Source: Enoplolaimus lenunculus
Lineage: Eukaryota; Nematoda; Enoplea; Enoplida; Thoracostomopsidae
NCBI GenBank assembly: GCA_030248215.1
Contig: JASANG010002141.1
Coordinates: forward strand, 168,713 to 232,712
Length of the DNA: 64,000 nucleotides
Direction: 5' to 3'
Shown here: positions 39,101-51,100 of the stretch, one piece after another
Layout of the letters: every line of letters begins with the position of its first letter
Numbering within the stretch: the stretch's first letter is position 1
Program-made: the position numbers and the translations under genes
The notes under the pieces: generated by a model
Seen by the model: only the letters and a program-made list of their open reading frames with translations
The model's database searches: none
What the model was told of the DNA's origin: nothing

Positions 39101-42100
39101 TGTATTGCAAATACCACCTGTTTGCAGTTAAAAATTATTATATAGTAAATTTTTAACAATTTTTCATTAAATTTTACTCTGCCATAATTTTGTAGTATAT
39201 AATTAGCTAGCTGGCCCACGTAGAGAACAGGGTCGGATCGTTTTCCGGAGTAGGCTTAGGTTTAGGCTTAGGCTTTGGCTTAGGAATAGGCTCATCCATA
39301 CGCTTAGGCTTAGGCTTAGGCTTAGGCTTAGGTGTTCTATGCATGGGCCAGCTAGCTCAGTTATTAACTGGAACTGGTGATAGATGCTTTAGCCATTTGA
39401 GAATATTTACAGTAATCCAAGAACCAAGCTAAACCTAACATCTCAGAAAAGACCAAGAAAGCTTGACTAAATGTTTTTAAGTTGGACTAAAAGTGTGATC
39501 ATTGGCGAGATCAAAACTTTGTTTATATAGCCCGGATTTAGAATTGCAACAAGTAATCCAATTGATTGCCGCAGAATCTTTGTAAACGGACCAAGAATAA
39601 TATCCTTATATCGATTTGTTTCTACCGTAATCCTAAAAACCCTTTATAGAAGCACCAAGCCAAGCAGCAGCACCTCCAGTACAAGAATACCGACTCACCG
39701 AAGGCTCAACGGCGACGATTACATGCGAGCTCAGCAATCACGTATCGCAATATGATTGGTTAAAAAACGGCCAACCAATTGGCCAATCTGACCAATTTCA
39801 ATTTGCCGTTGAAGATGGCAATAAATATTCACTGATTATTAATGATGTTACACTTGAAGAAACTGGTCAATATTCGTTGGTTTATAACGGACAAGAGCCG
39901 CACGCGGTTACTCAACTTATTGTCGATGGTAAGAATTTTGTCCAAAGCTGAAACGAACACCACAAATCCGTGCTTAGCACCCCACTCCGTTGAAAGTTCC
40001 CGATTAAGGACCCGGCGTAAAAGAGGACCGACGTTGGAGCACAAAGTCAATTTTAAAAATTCAACTGAAACTATAATTTAAATTTTTTGAGGAATTAAAA
40101 TACAATTTTAAAAATTGAACTGAAACTATAATTTAAACTTTTTGAGGAATTAAAATACAATTTTAAAAATTGAACTGAAACTATAATTTAATTTTTTGAG
40201 GAATTAAAATACAATTTTAAAAATTGAACTGAAACTATAATTTAATTTTTTGAGGAATTAAAATACAATTTTAAAAATTGAACTGAAACTATAATTTAAT
40301 TTTTTGAGGAATTAAAATACAATTTTAAAAATTGAACTGAAACTATAATTTAATTTTTTGAGGAATTAAAATACAATTTTAAAAATTGAACTGAAACTAT
40401 AATTTAATTTTTTGAGGAATTAAAATACAATTTTAAAAATTGAACTGAAACTATAATTTAATTTTTTGAGGAATTAAAATACAATTTTAAAAATTGAACT
40501 GAAACTATAATTTAATTTTTTGAGGAATTAAAATACAATTTTAAAAATTGAACTGAAACTATAATTTAATTTTTTGAGGAATTAAAATACAATTTTAAAA
40601 ATTGAACTGAAACTATAATTTAATTTTTTGAGGAATTAAAATACAATTTTAAAAATTCAACTAAAACTATAATTTAAATTTTTTTTGCGGAATTAAAATA
40701 CAAATCCCACGTCTCGATCGGATTTATTACGAAAATTTTTGACTTTAGTACCGCTCTATATCGCGTATGCTTGGACAAAGATACAATCGTACTTGGTGCC
40801 TTCCAACTCCATTGTAGGGGTGGTGTAAGAAGGGTTCGTTTTGGACGAAATAATTTAGTAAAATTATAATTTACGAATTTTAACTTTTTGCACTTTCAAA
40901 TTTCACGATTGCTTATGAACGAAGCGGATATGGTATCCAGTTACAAACATCAACAACATTTAATATAGTACAAACTGAAGCTATGTTTAGTCTAAATGGC
41001 CGGCAGATTAGCTTTCGAAGGGGGCCCGGGTCATTTTAGGAATGACCCTGAACATATACCTCTTATAACGCTGCTAATAGGACCAAGATATACGTTGTGG
41101 CTCTGGAAGTAGGTCGATAAATGCAATGTTCCTTTTGGACGTTAGAAATGTTCCGCTTTACGTTAGAAATATGTCGTTAGCAAAACAGCGGAGAATTTCG
41201 TAAACAATTTTTCAATTGGATATTTCAGAACGAACCTCAGAACGAGCGACAAGCCATGTCATTGAAGAATACCGCATACCGCTTGGGTCAACCGCGACAC
41301 TTACCTGTGAAATCAGTGGAGGGACCGAGGGTGGATCGAGTGTTGTTCGCTGGATGCGCGATGACGTCATACTGCAGTTGGACGACGATCGAAGACACAG
41401 TGCAGTTGCAGATGGAAACGTTCATAGTTTGGTGATACGTAACATAACGCGTGATCAAAGTGCGTTATATTCTGTTAATGTTGATGGTGTGAAGCATGTG
41501 GTGGCACGAGTTATCGTTGAAGGTTAGAGCTGAGTGGATAAAATTGTTCGCAGAATGGGGGTTTGGGGATAACAACGCTGCTGGTACCGGTCAAATGCCC
41601 GTATATAGCCTTAAAACTTTGATGATGAACCACAAATGATTTCGTGCCAATGGGCTTGCAGCGGATTTCATGCAACTGACAAGCTTAGTAGCTGGCCAAG
41701 GATCCGCCGGTAATGTTTCTTGTGTAGCGGCGCATGCGTATTGGTCCAAATTTTGGAAACTATTGAAAAGTTGATAATTTGGTTCTATAAAAAATTTCTT
41801 TTTACAATTAGTGCGATTGTGAGCCCGTAGCCAGAGGGGCGGCCGGGGGGGGCACAGCCGTCCCCTCTGGAAAAATTTTGTCCCATAGAAAACGGGTAAC
41901 CTTGCTTGTAAGTCATCTAGCAAGGTGAGTGGCTACGGGCCGGTGCGAGCGGCAATTTTAATAATATTAATATAGTAAATGAAAAAGTATGCATACACTA
42001 TAAATATTCTTGTCCAGGTTATATTTTGGTTTAATAATTTGGCAATTTACACTTATTTCTCACTTATCTGGTTAAAGAAGTTTAATTTAATTAATCTTAG

Positions 42101-45100
42101 TTCAATTTTATAGCTTTGGAACTATTTTATTTTATTAAAAAAATTTACTAATTCTTTTTTATGAAACTAAATTGGATTTTACCAACTCAATTTTTTCATA
42201 TATTTTTCGTTCTTCCTTACTTCAGTTTTAAGCTATTTCCTATTTTTTTATGTTCTTTTTCTTGACCACAAGCGTGTAAGTGGAATTCCAGGTACAGCAA
42301 AACGTGCAGAACCTGCAGACTCGTGACGAAGTTAAAGAAAAGTGACTTATAGTATAGATCTCGACAAGCTGAAGTCTTCTATTTACTTATATATATCGTT
42401 TTTATTAATATTTTTATTTTATTCATATTTTTTATTTTACCCGTATTATTTATTTTATTCACATTTCTCATTTTACCCATATTTTTTATTTTATTCATAT
42501 TTTTTATTTTACCCATATTTTTTATTTTATTCATATTTTTTTATTTTACCCATATTTTTTTATTTTATTCACATTCTTCATTTTACCCATATTTTTTATT
42601 TTATTTATATTTTTTATTTTACCCATATTTTTTATTTTATTCACATTTTTTATTTTACCCATATTATTTATAGTATTCACATTTTTCATTTTACCCATAT
42701 TTTATATTTTATTCACATTTTTCATTTTACCCATATTTTTTATTTTATTCACATATTTTGTTTTACCATATTTTTTATTTTACTCATATTTATACACTCT
42801 GCTGCGGCTCAGTTTACAGATACAATAAATCTCCGTTTTAATTTGTCTATTTCATTCAGTCTTACTGTTTTCCTGGAAATCTAACATATTTTGCATAATT
42901 TTGAACATTCAGTTAGTTAACCTTTTCCTAATTTTGTTTTGGTTTCGTTGTGAATATTTAAATTTATTTCTAAGTTTAGTTTACTTATATCCCAATTTTT
43001 GCACATATGTTACTGGGCATAATTTGAACAGGTTTTGAACGGCACTATGAACCAAACCAGGCCATTTACTTCCCTTTTAACCCTTTCTCACATGAATATT
43101 TTCAATTTCATTTGAGATGTAATTTCAAGGTAAGATTCGATCCCCAGTCTCACGGGTGGGAGGCGTTTCCGATGACCACTCAGCTGTTGGAGCTTGACGC
43201 TCGAGCCCGAGTAGGCTCTCACGTCTTGTGGAGATTTTGCACTGCGCATATATGTTATAAATATTAAACACTGCTCACAGTGTGTGTATTGCTCTTACAT
43301 TATTGTATTTAGTTGCTCATAGTATACTCTATGAGTGAAAGGGTTAAAAAAGCTATATTTTTCAAACTTACAGTTTCTGACAAACTGCGATCCTCTTAAC
43401 TTAACTTTTATAGTCTGCTTAGGGACAAACTAAACTTCATATCTATTACGTTTAGATAACCCGGAACCAACTGCAAATGCCGGATTAAGCGAACTGTTAA
43501 ACCAAGGGGGACTCGAAGCTCTGACCGGATCTTCATCAACAACAATGTCAGACGAATCAGTCGAAACGTTCGCTTCAGTTCAAAAAGTCACCCAACTCCG
43601 CAGTATTGGCTCCGCATTGGCTCATTACGTCCACGAACAAATCTATCGTACCGTAGAATCTGACTCTGAGGTTACCCCTCAGGTAACTCTCTCGCTGAGC
43701 AGCTCCGAACAACTCGAGTCTAAAGCTGCTCACGATTTGGTAACTCAGGTCGAAATTGAATGCATCGCTGATAAATTAGGCGAAACGTCGAATAAAGCGG
43801 TCATTGTCACTGACCAAGTCCTTCATCAGTGTTCACGGCGGTTTTCGATGGGTTCGACCGTTAGTCGTATCCCTGTTCGAAAAGTGACCACTTCACCACC
43901 GACAGTTATTGCGGTGAAAGAACTCTATACCAATATTGATTGGCTTGCACCGTCGAAATCAGCGAAAACTTCAATTATTCTACCGCTACCGATTACAATT
44001 TATGCCGGATCAATTTATATTTACGCCGTTCGTTCAGTAAGCGAAAGTGTTATTTTGTCTGAAACAATTCAGTGTGACACGGAAACACTTGGACAAACTT
44101 TCACTTACGCCACAGAATATGTCGTTTATGAGCGAAACGTTTGGCTGCGAACAGGAGCTGTGCTCAATTTAAACGAAACCGACACGGAAAATGTTGAAAA
44201 TTGTGCAATTAGCGTTCAGTTTGAACGATCAGTTCAATCCAAAGCTACCACCGTTCGATTGAAACGATTTTCTCTCACAGAAGGCATCGAGTTTGGAGTC
44301 ACATCTTCACTGGCAACTCGGGATATATTAGACGTTGAAATTTCGCCGGCTTTCAGCCCGAAATCACTTCAAGTTGCGTACGAAATTGTCATTGAGCAAC
44401 GACCACGCGAAGTTGCACTCCCGCTGCAGGTGGTGCCAGCACGTAAACTAAAACCATCCGGGTTACCGCGCCGGAGTCGGTCTAAAAAATCACCAAGTCA
44501 AAAATCGACCGATGAATCGAGTAGCTATGAAATTAGCCAATCAGCGGCCTCCGTTGTTCAAGGCGCTCCTGCAACCATCCAATCACTGACCGCGCCTAGC
44601 AGGACTGAGACCCAAATTAGCAAATCAGCGGCAGTTCTTATTGAGCGTGGATTAGAAAGTAGCCAGTCAACGACCGTTCCTATTACAGCTGTGTCAGAAA
44701 TTAGTCAATCAGCAACCGCTTTTGTTCCCGGGAGCCAACCGATTAGCCAATCACATGACGCCTCAACTTCGATACGTTCACCTTATAGCCAATCAGCAAC
44801 GCTGGTCAGTTCCAACGTTTTTAAGCGACCGGAACATATTATGGAAACTGTCGTTGAAGAACCGGGCATTTTGATTGGCCAAGAGCCGAGCTCATGCAGC
44901 GCTGAACGAAGCTTAACAACGTCGAGTTCAACTCAAGTTGAAGCGTTTCTAACGGAACAACAACGATTTGCTCAAATTCAACAAGAAAGCGTTCACGTTA
45001 ACGTTGAAATATTGAAACCGCCGACTGGGGTTATGTTTAGATTTGAAATAGCTCAGAACGTTACTGAAGCCATAGAATTTAATTTAGTTGAGCTAACAAG

Positions 45101-48100
45101 TTCACAAGAACCTTTGCCAGAAGATGATTTCTTGGAAGCGGCCCAGCTTAACGTAAGCATCGAACGACCCCCGTTAGAATCGTCTATGATTGCTGAATTA
45201 TCTGAAAGCATAATTGAATCATTTGAGTTCAATTTAGTCAAAGTCTCGGAGACAGAAGACCATACCGGTCCACGTGGTCACGGAGTTCTCGAGGTAGGGC
45301 TTACTGACTCGACTATCGAGCAAGAAATGGACGGGTTGTGCGATGTTGACCCTCAAAATGTTATGGATTTAAAATTTTATCCGACAGAAACTCAAAAATT
45401 CGATGGAGAAGATTTAGATTTGGACATTTCATTAGAAGTTGAACTAAGACAACCAGAGCCAGTCGCAACCGTTGATGGTATTTCAAGTGTTGATAGCGAA
45501 GAAGAATGTAGCGTGAATTTTTTAGTTAAAGCTGCCGAAGCAATGCGCCCGCCGACAACAACAACAACTACTACAACAATAGAAAAAGAAGAGAAAAGAA
45601 TTGAAAATAAACAACACATACAAACACCGACAATAGCAATAGATGAACAGCGAAAACAATGCGAAGAACAAATAGATAAACAGGAAAAAAGCAAATTGAA
45701 GTCAGTGGAAAATGACGTTCGAATCGTAGCAGTTGGTGATAAAATCCAGCAGCGTTCAAGATTAGAACATGAAACTGAAAAAGAAAACTATTTTAATTTT
45801 GCAAAACGAGAAACAACTGCAAAATTAGAAATAGCAATCGAAGACCGAGTATATAGTAGTACATCGGCTACAGTAAGACAACTGAGAAGACTATCTGAGA
45901 AGAACGATAAATCTACCAAAGGCGCAACTCAATCTCGACCAGATGAACAACATCGAAATCTGGCCAGCGAAGATGAACAGATGAGCAATGTTGGCGAAGC
46001 TTCGGCAGCTGTTGAAACGGTAGTACGCGTAGACAAACCAAGTCAAAGTAAAACAACACGAGCGACATATTTGGTGACCATTCATGCGAAAGCAGATCCA
46101 AAATCGATAGTTCAATATCGCAAAGGTAAGTAAATAATAAGTTCATTAAATGATTTTCATTTCAGAATTTGAATTTTTTTATGAAATTTCAAAATTGCAC
46201 AAAAAATTGTTAATTTATTAAGTTATTTTCATTTGGGAATTTGCATTTTTTAAAATTTCAAAATTGCACAATAAATTGTTGATTTATTAAGTGATTTTCA
46301 TTTGAGAATATGAACTTTTTTTATGAAATTTCAAAATTGCACAAAAAATTGTTGATTTACTAAGTGATTTTCATTTGAGAATGTGAACTTTTTTATGAAA
46401 TTTCAAAATTGCGCAAAAAATTGTTGATTTACTAAGTGATTTTCATTTGAGAATATGAACTTTTTTTATGAAATTTCAAAATTGCACAAAAAATTGTTGA
46501 TTTATTAAGTGATTTTCATTTGAGAATTTGAATTTTTTCATGAAATTTAAAAATTGTACCAAAAATTGTTAATTTATTAAGTGATTTTCATTTGAGAATT
46601 TGAATTTTTTATGAAATTTCAAAATTGCACAAAAAATGGTTAATTTATTAAATGATTTTCATTTGAGAATATGAATTTTTTATGAAATTTCAAAATTGCA
46701 CAAAAAATTGTTAATTTATTAAGTGATTTTCATTTGGGAATTTGAATTTTTTATTAAATTTCAAAATTGCACAAAAAATTGTTGATTTATTAAGTGATTT
46801 TCATTTGAGAATTTGAATTTTTTTATGAAATTTCAAAATTGCACCAAAAAATTGTTCATATTTTGTGATCATAGTTTTTATTTGTGCTATGATCACTATT
46901 AAAAGCGTAAAGCCCAACGGTGGTTAGTGTGGATTAAGGGTAGCCGTTGACAGGGACGGATCGAGAAATTTCTGACGGCTGCGCGGGCTGGCAAATGTTA
47001 TGAAACACAATTTTTACTGTATTCTATATATTTGTCAATTTTCTGAGAGGTAGAATTAAGGTAAGGACCTGATCAGTTTGCACCAAAAGATTTTTGACGG
47101 GTGCGTATGCCCCCGTCCCCTCTGGATCCGCTAGTGGCCGTTCAATTTGATTTAAATATTAAATCTCTCAATATTAGCAAGAGTGCATGATACCCTTTAA
47201 CAAGAGTATGCAACTGGGTACATTCTATGTACAAAAAAATGTACCCAGCGCGCGTTGCATTTTTGGCTTACCCCCCTTATTTTGGGGGGGAGGTGTGAAA
47301 ATTTTCATAGATGCTGAAATTCATGTGCTGTTTTCATATACTGAAAAGTGGTTCGATTATATTTTCGGTGTTGGCTGGCGGATACACGTGTAATGAACGT
47401 AAAATTAACCCCCCCCCAAAATGTGGGGGGTAGGCCAAAAACGCAACGCGTGTCGGGTACATTCTTTAATACACAGAATGTACCCAGTTGCACACTCTTG
47501 TTATAAAGAGTGATCATCCACTGTTGATATTAGCGATAATGCAAATAGACTTAAATTTTGTATTAAAACTATTTAAGCCATATGATACTCTTTTAAGTTA
47601 TTACCACCTGCGACTTAAAATACCACCGGCTACTTAAATTAAATAATTAAACGTATCCATGAAATCTACATCCGGTTCCGGACCAAATTATGAATTTTGA
47701 AAGAAAAAAATTCCTAAGTTAAATATTAAGTCAGCCTATGGGCCTGTCAGACGTTTCGGGTACTAATAAACCTGTCAAGTTCTTTGTCTTTCAAAAGGTT
47801 GGAGATAAAAACGATTACCAAGTTTTATGCTCAAAAAGTAGAGGGGTGAGCGACACTCTCTTCACCCCCTTCTGGATTAATGCCCATGTACTGCTATTAT
47901 TTTTGATTATTTTGGTAATGCTTTAATTATTAATTGACGATTATCTTAAAAATACAGTTTGCACAAAACTGCATAGATTTTATTGTTTTAGTGATTTAAA
48001 CATCATTTTAATTACGTGAATTTTGCTTTACTTACGGTCCCGGTTACTTTTTGTCCAATCTTTGGCACCAGTATTTTTCACCTACGGGTGCATCCTGTCT

Positions 48101-51100
48101 TATTCTTATGTTACATTATGTATAAACCAAACACTATCTAATGCAAGTAAAACTGGAATGCTTCACAAACGTATTTGGACAACGTTCCAGCTGAACTTTA
48201 AAAACACATGCATATTAAATGCATTAATAAATTTTGTTAATATATAGTCCTAAAGAATAATATGTGGGTTTTGTTTATGTATTGTTCTATAAGATTTTAA
48301 GTTGGATTCCGACATTTATGCGGGAAGTAGATTTATTAGCGTCGGATGCAAATGTTAAAACCACGTTGACTAGTATAATTTAGTTGTAAATTTTGGGTAT
48401 ATATATATATATGTTTTGCTTGTAGTAACATAATGCTAATCGTGTATTGTTTTAATTTGATAAGTAACAAAACATTAGCTGAGTTTCTGAAATCTTACTT
48501 AAGTATTTACTTAAGTAATACTTAAGTATTTACTTAACTAATACTTAAGTATTTACTTAACTAATACTTAAGTATTTACTTAACTAATACTTAAGTATTT
48601 ACTTGAGTAATACTTAAGAATCACTTCAAGACGCCGACTTAAGTAAATAATTAAATTTTCGATTAAAAACAAACAAATGCATAATGTGGGCCATTGCCAA
48701 AATAAAAAAGTAAGTTGCTACTTAAGTAGGATTTCGGAAACCCAGCCAATGTTCAGATTCACAACCTTTTGTTCTTAGTTTTAGTGCTATTCTAAATTAT
48801 CATCAGAGTTGCGCTGGGCTGGTTTTGCGGCGCCACAAGTCAAAAATTTCTTTGTTTATTAGTTTTTGCGTTCATCTTTTGTTCCGAGGTTGCGTTTGAC
48901 GTTGTGTTTATTCGCAGTTTTCCAAACAATTGTGTAATAATGGTAACAACCTTGTTTTTATTTTAGTTTGTAGCATTGATGTTTAAATCTTATTTGACGG
49001 ACTTTAACGGAACGAACCTTTGTATAGTTTGCTCAGTTTTTCTACTCAGGACTGAGGAAACTCCTCGCGGGTGTCCACCCTTGCTGACTCCCCGTGTGGG
49101 ACACCGAGGCCAAAAACAAACCCCTTCATGATAAATTAAGGCACTATGTGATCAAGCAGGGCCTCTTACTCTTCACCAAATTCCCTGTGTCGTTCACATA
49201 GGCCCTACTCAGATGAAAACCGGACAAGTAGCCGCAGTAGAGCCGGGGTGGGGAGGCTGTGCCACCCTGAAAAAATTTTGCCACATTTAGAAATTTTTCA
49301 ACGTTGCAGGTAAGTCGTTGAAAGTCCTTGTATGCCCGTATTTCCTGAAATAATTTTTAGCCTTCCCTAGCAGTGTTAGCTGGCTACATGTCTAGAAACA
49401 AAATCAAATTATTAATGCAGTTGAATATATTTTGCGTACTCATACAGAATCTACTGCGGGTTCACGTTATAACCTGGGCAGGCGGGACATGGGTTGTCCC
49501 ACCTCAAGTATGCAGACATTTGAAACTATGTCATATGATATTCGCAGACAATACCTCGAATATCGTATGATATTGAAGAAGAAAAGGTGGTGGTCCACAC
49601 ATGATAATAGCATACAAATACGAATTTTTGAATATGATATGGGGTTTATAAGCAGACAAAATGCTATCCAATAGTCTTATAGGGACAACACGTGTCCCAA
49701 GCTGCCCCGGTTATAACGTGAACCCCGCATACTTCTAGTTATGCTTCAATTAGTAACCATATAGGACGATTCATTTCATTAATGTTTCAAATTGTTTGAG
49801 TGTCGGCGTTTAAACATCGGCTTAAGAATTTAAGTTCAAACATCGTTGCACTGGCTTGTCCTAAAGCTCAACTCTTTGTTCGGTGGTCGAAGCCCGGTTG
49901 AAACGCGATGGCATATCTGCTGAGTCACCCAGCTTTCACTCGAGTCTACATGTATTACTTTGAAGTCAAAAATAGCTAAAATTTAAAAACGACACATATT
50001 TCAATTTTAAACACCGTTATGACTTTGTATAAAAGTCTTGCATTGTATTTGAATCAGCGGCGAAGCCCCGTATAAAAGCCACACTTTAAATAAATTTAAA
50101 AATTTAAAAAAGTTACATTAAAACGAGCATACTACTCATTGCGACACGTAAGATTGGCGCATTTGCTTGCTGACTCGGACGATTTGAATTTACAACTGTA
50201 TAAAAAAAACTAGCAATCAACTTTTAACAGTGTTCTAGAGTCTCGTTCGAGTGTGGATGGCAGTTATACACGGCGTATTATATTAATAGTTTAATATTAT
50301 ATTTTAATTTAAAACTTTAGTCAAAATCAAACTATAAAACGTGTAACATTTCAACAGCATTCTTGCTTTTAACGGGTGCATACCGTTTTGCCAGAAGAAC
50401 ATTGGTCGTGATAAAGCTTACCGTTTGCCAGTGGCGGATCCAGGATCTCAAAATGGGGGGGGGGCAAAATTTCACAGGTAATAAACTTACTTTTGAACCA
50501 TACACAAACCACGAACTATTGTCACAAAATTGCTATATAATTTTTGTCGAGATGCTGTTGGGGGGCACGGCCGAGGTGGCCCCCCATGGATCCGTCATTG
50601 CCGTTTGCTGTAATGAGTTCTACACACTGTCAATTGAGAGACAAATACATCCAAGAAAATAAACAATATTCACGCAGTCGTTTTATAGAACAGCCGTTAC
50701 TTGTATGAATTTTTGCAATACTCTTAATATTGCAATATTGCAAAAAAATACGCATGTGGGGCGTTGCAGCTTTAATAACGCAGATATGAGCGGTATGAAC
50801 GCTACAGTTTGTTAAACCAAGTCGGTATTTTATAAGCTGAGGTTTTCATTTTAGAGTCCCTTTGTCTATGCAGTTAACTAACTCAGGGTTGCGATATACT
50901 CGCCGGGCATCGCCAGAAGCCGACCTCAAAATTTGTTTATTACAATTAGTCTCACAGTTCATTATATAGATTTTGTTAATGTTTTGTTTGCTAGGCTTAG
51001 GCTTAAGTTGTTGCTTAAGATCTCCGACGTTAGGCTTAGGTTTACGATTAGCTAAGTTTACACCGGAAAACGGTACAAGGGGTCTTTTTAAGCGTTTGAG

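Larger units (their letters stand above)
38128..39649 (+). other. Intron with GC-rich MITEs and a TTAGGC-MITE
   Basis: Fragments of the GGCCCGTAGCC family lie at about 38205-38345 and a fuller copy at 38531-38694. A clean TTAGGC-MITE is at 39213-39349. The rest is AT-rich. Confidence 0.6.
41523..43455 (+). other. Intron with MITEs and an AT-rich tandem repeat
   Basis: Contains a GGCCCGTAGCC-type MITE (41822-41942), a 36-bp TTTTATTCATA-type array (about 42395-42800) and a TTAA-type MITE (43077-43347). No exon found. Confidence 0.6.

Noticed and set aside
40046-40704. CRISPR array
   Set aside because: Units are contiguous with no unique spacers, and the setting is an animal intron.
42342-42884. 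180-codon ORF rich in Phe, Ile and Tyr
   Set aside because: It is the translation of a 36-bp AT-rich tandem repeat; no splice sites or domain.
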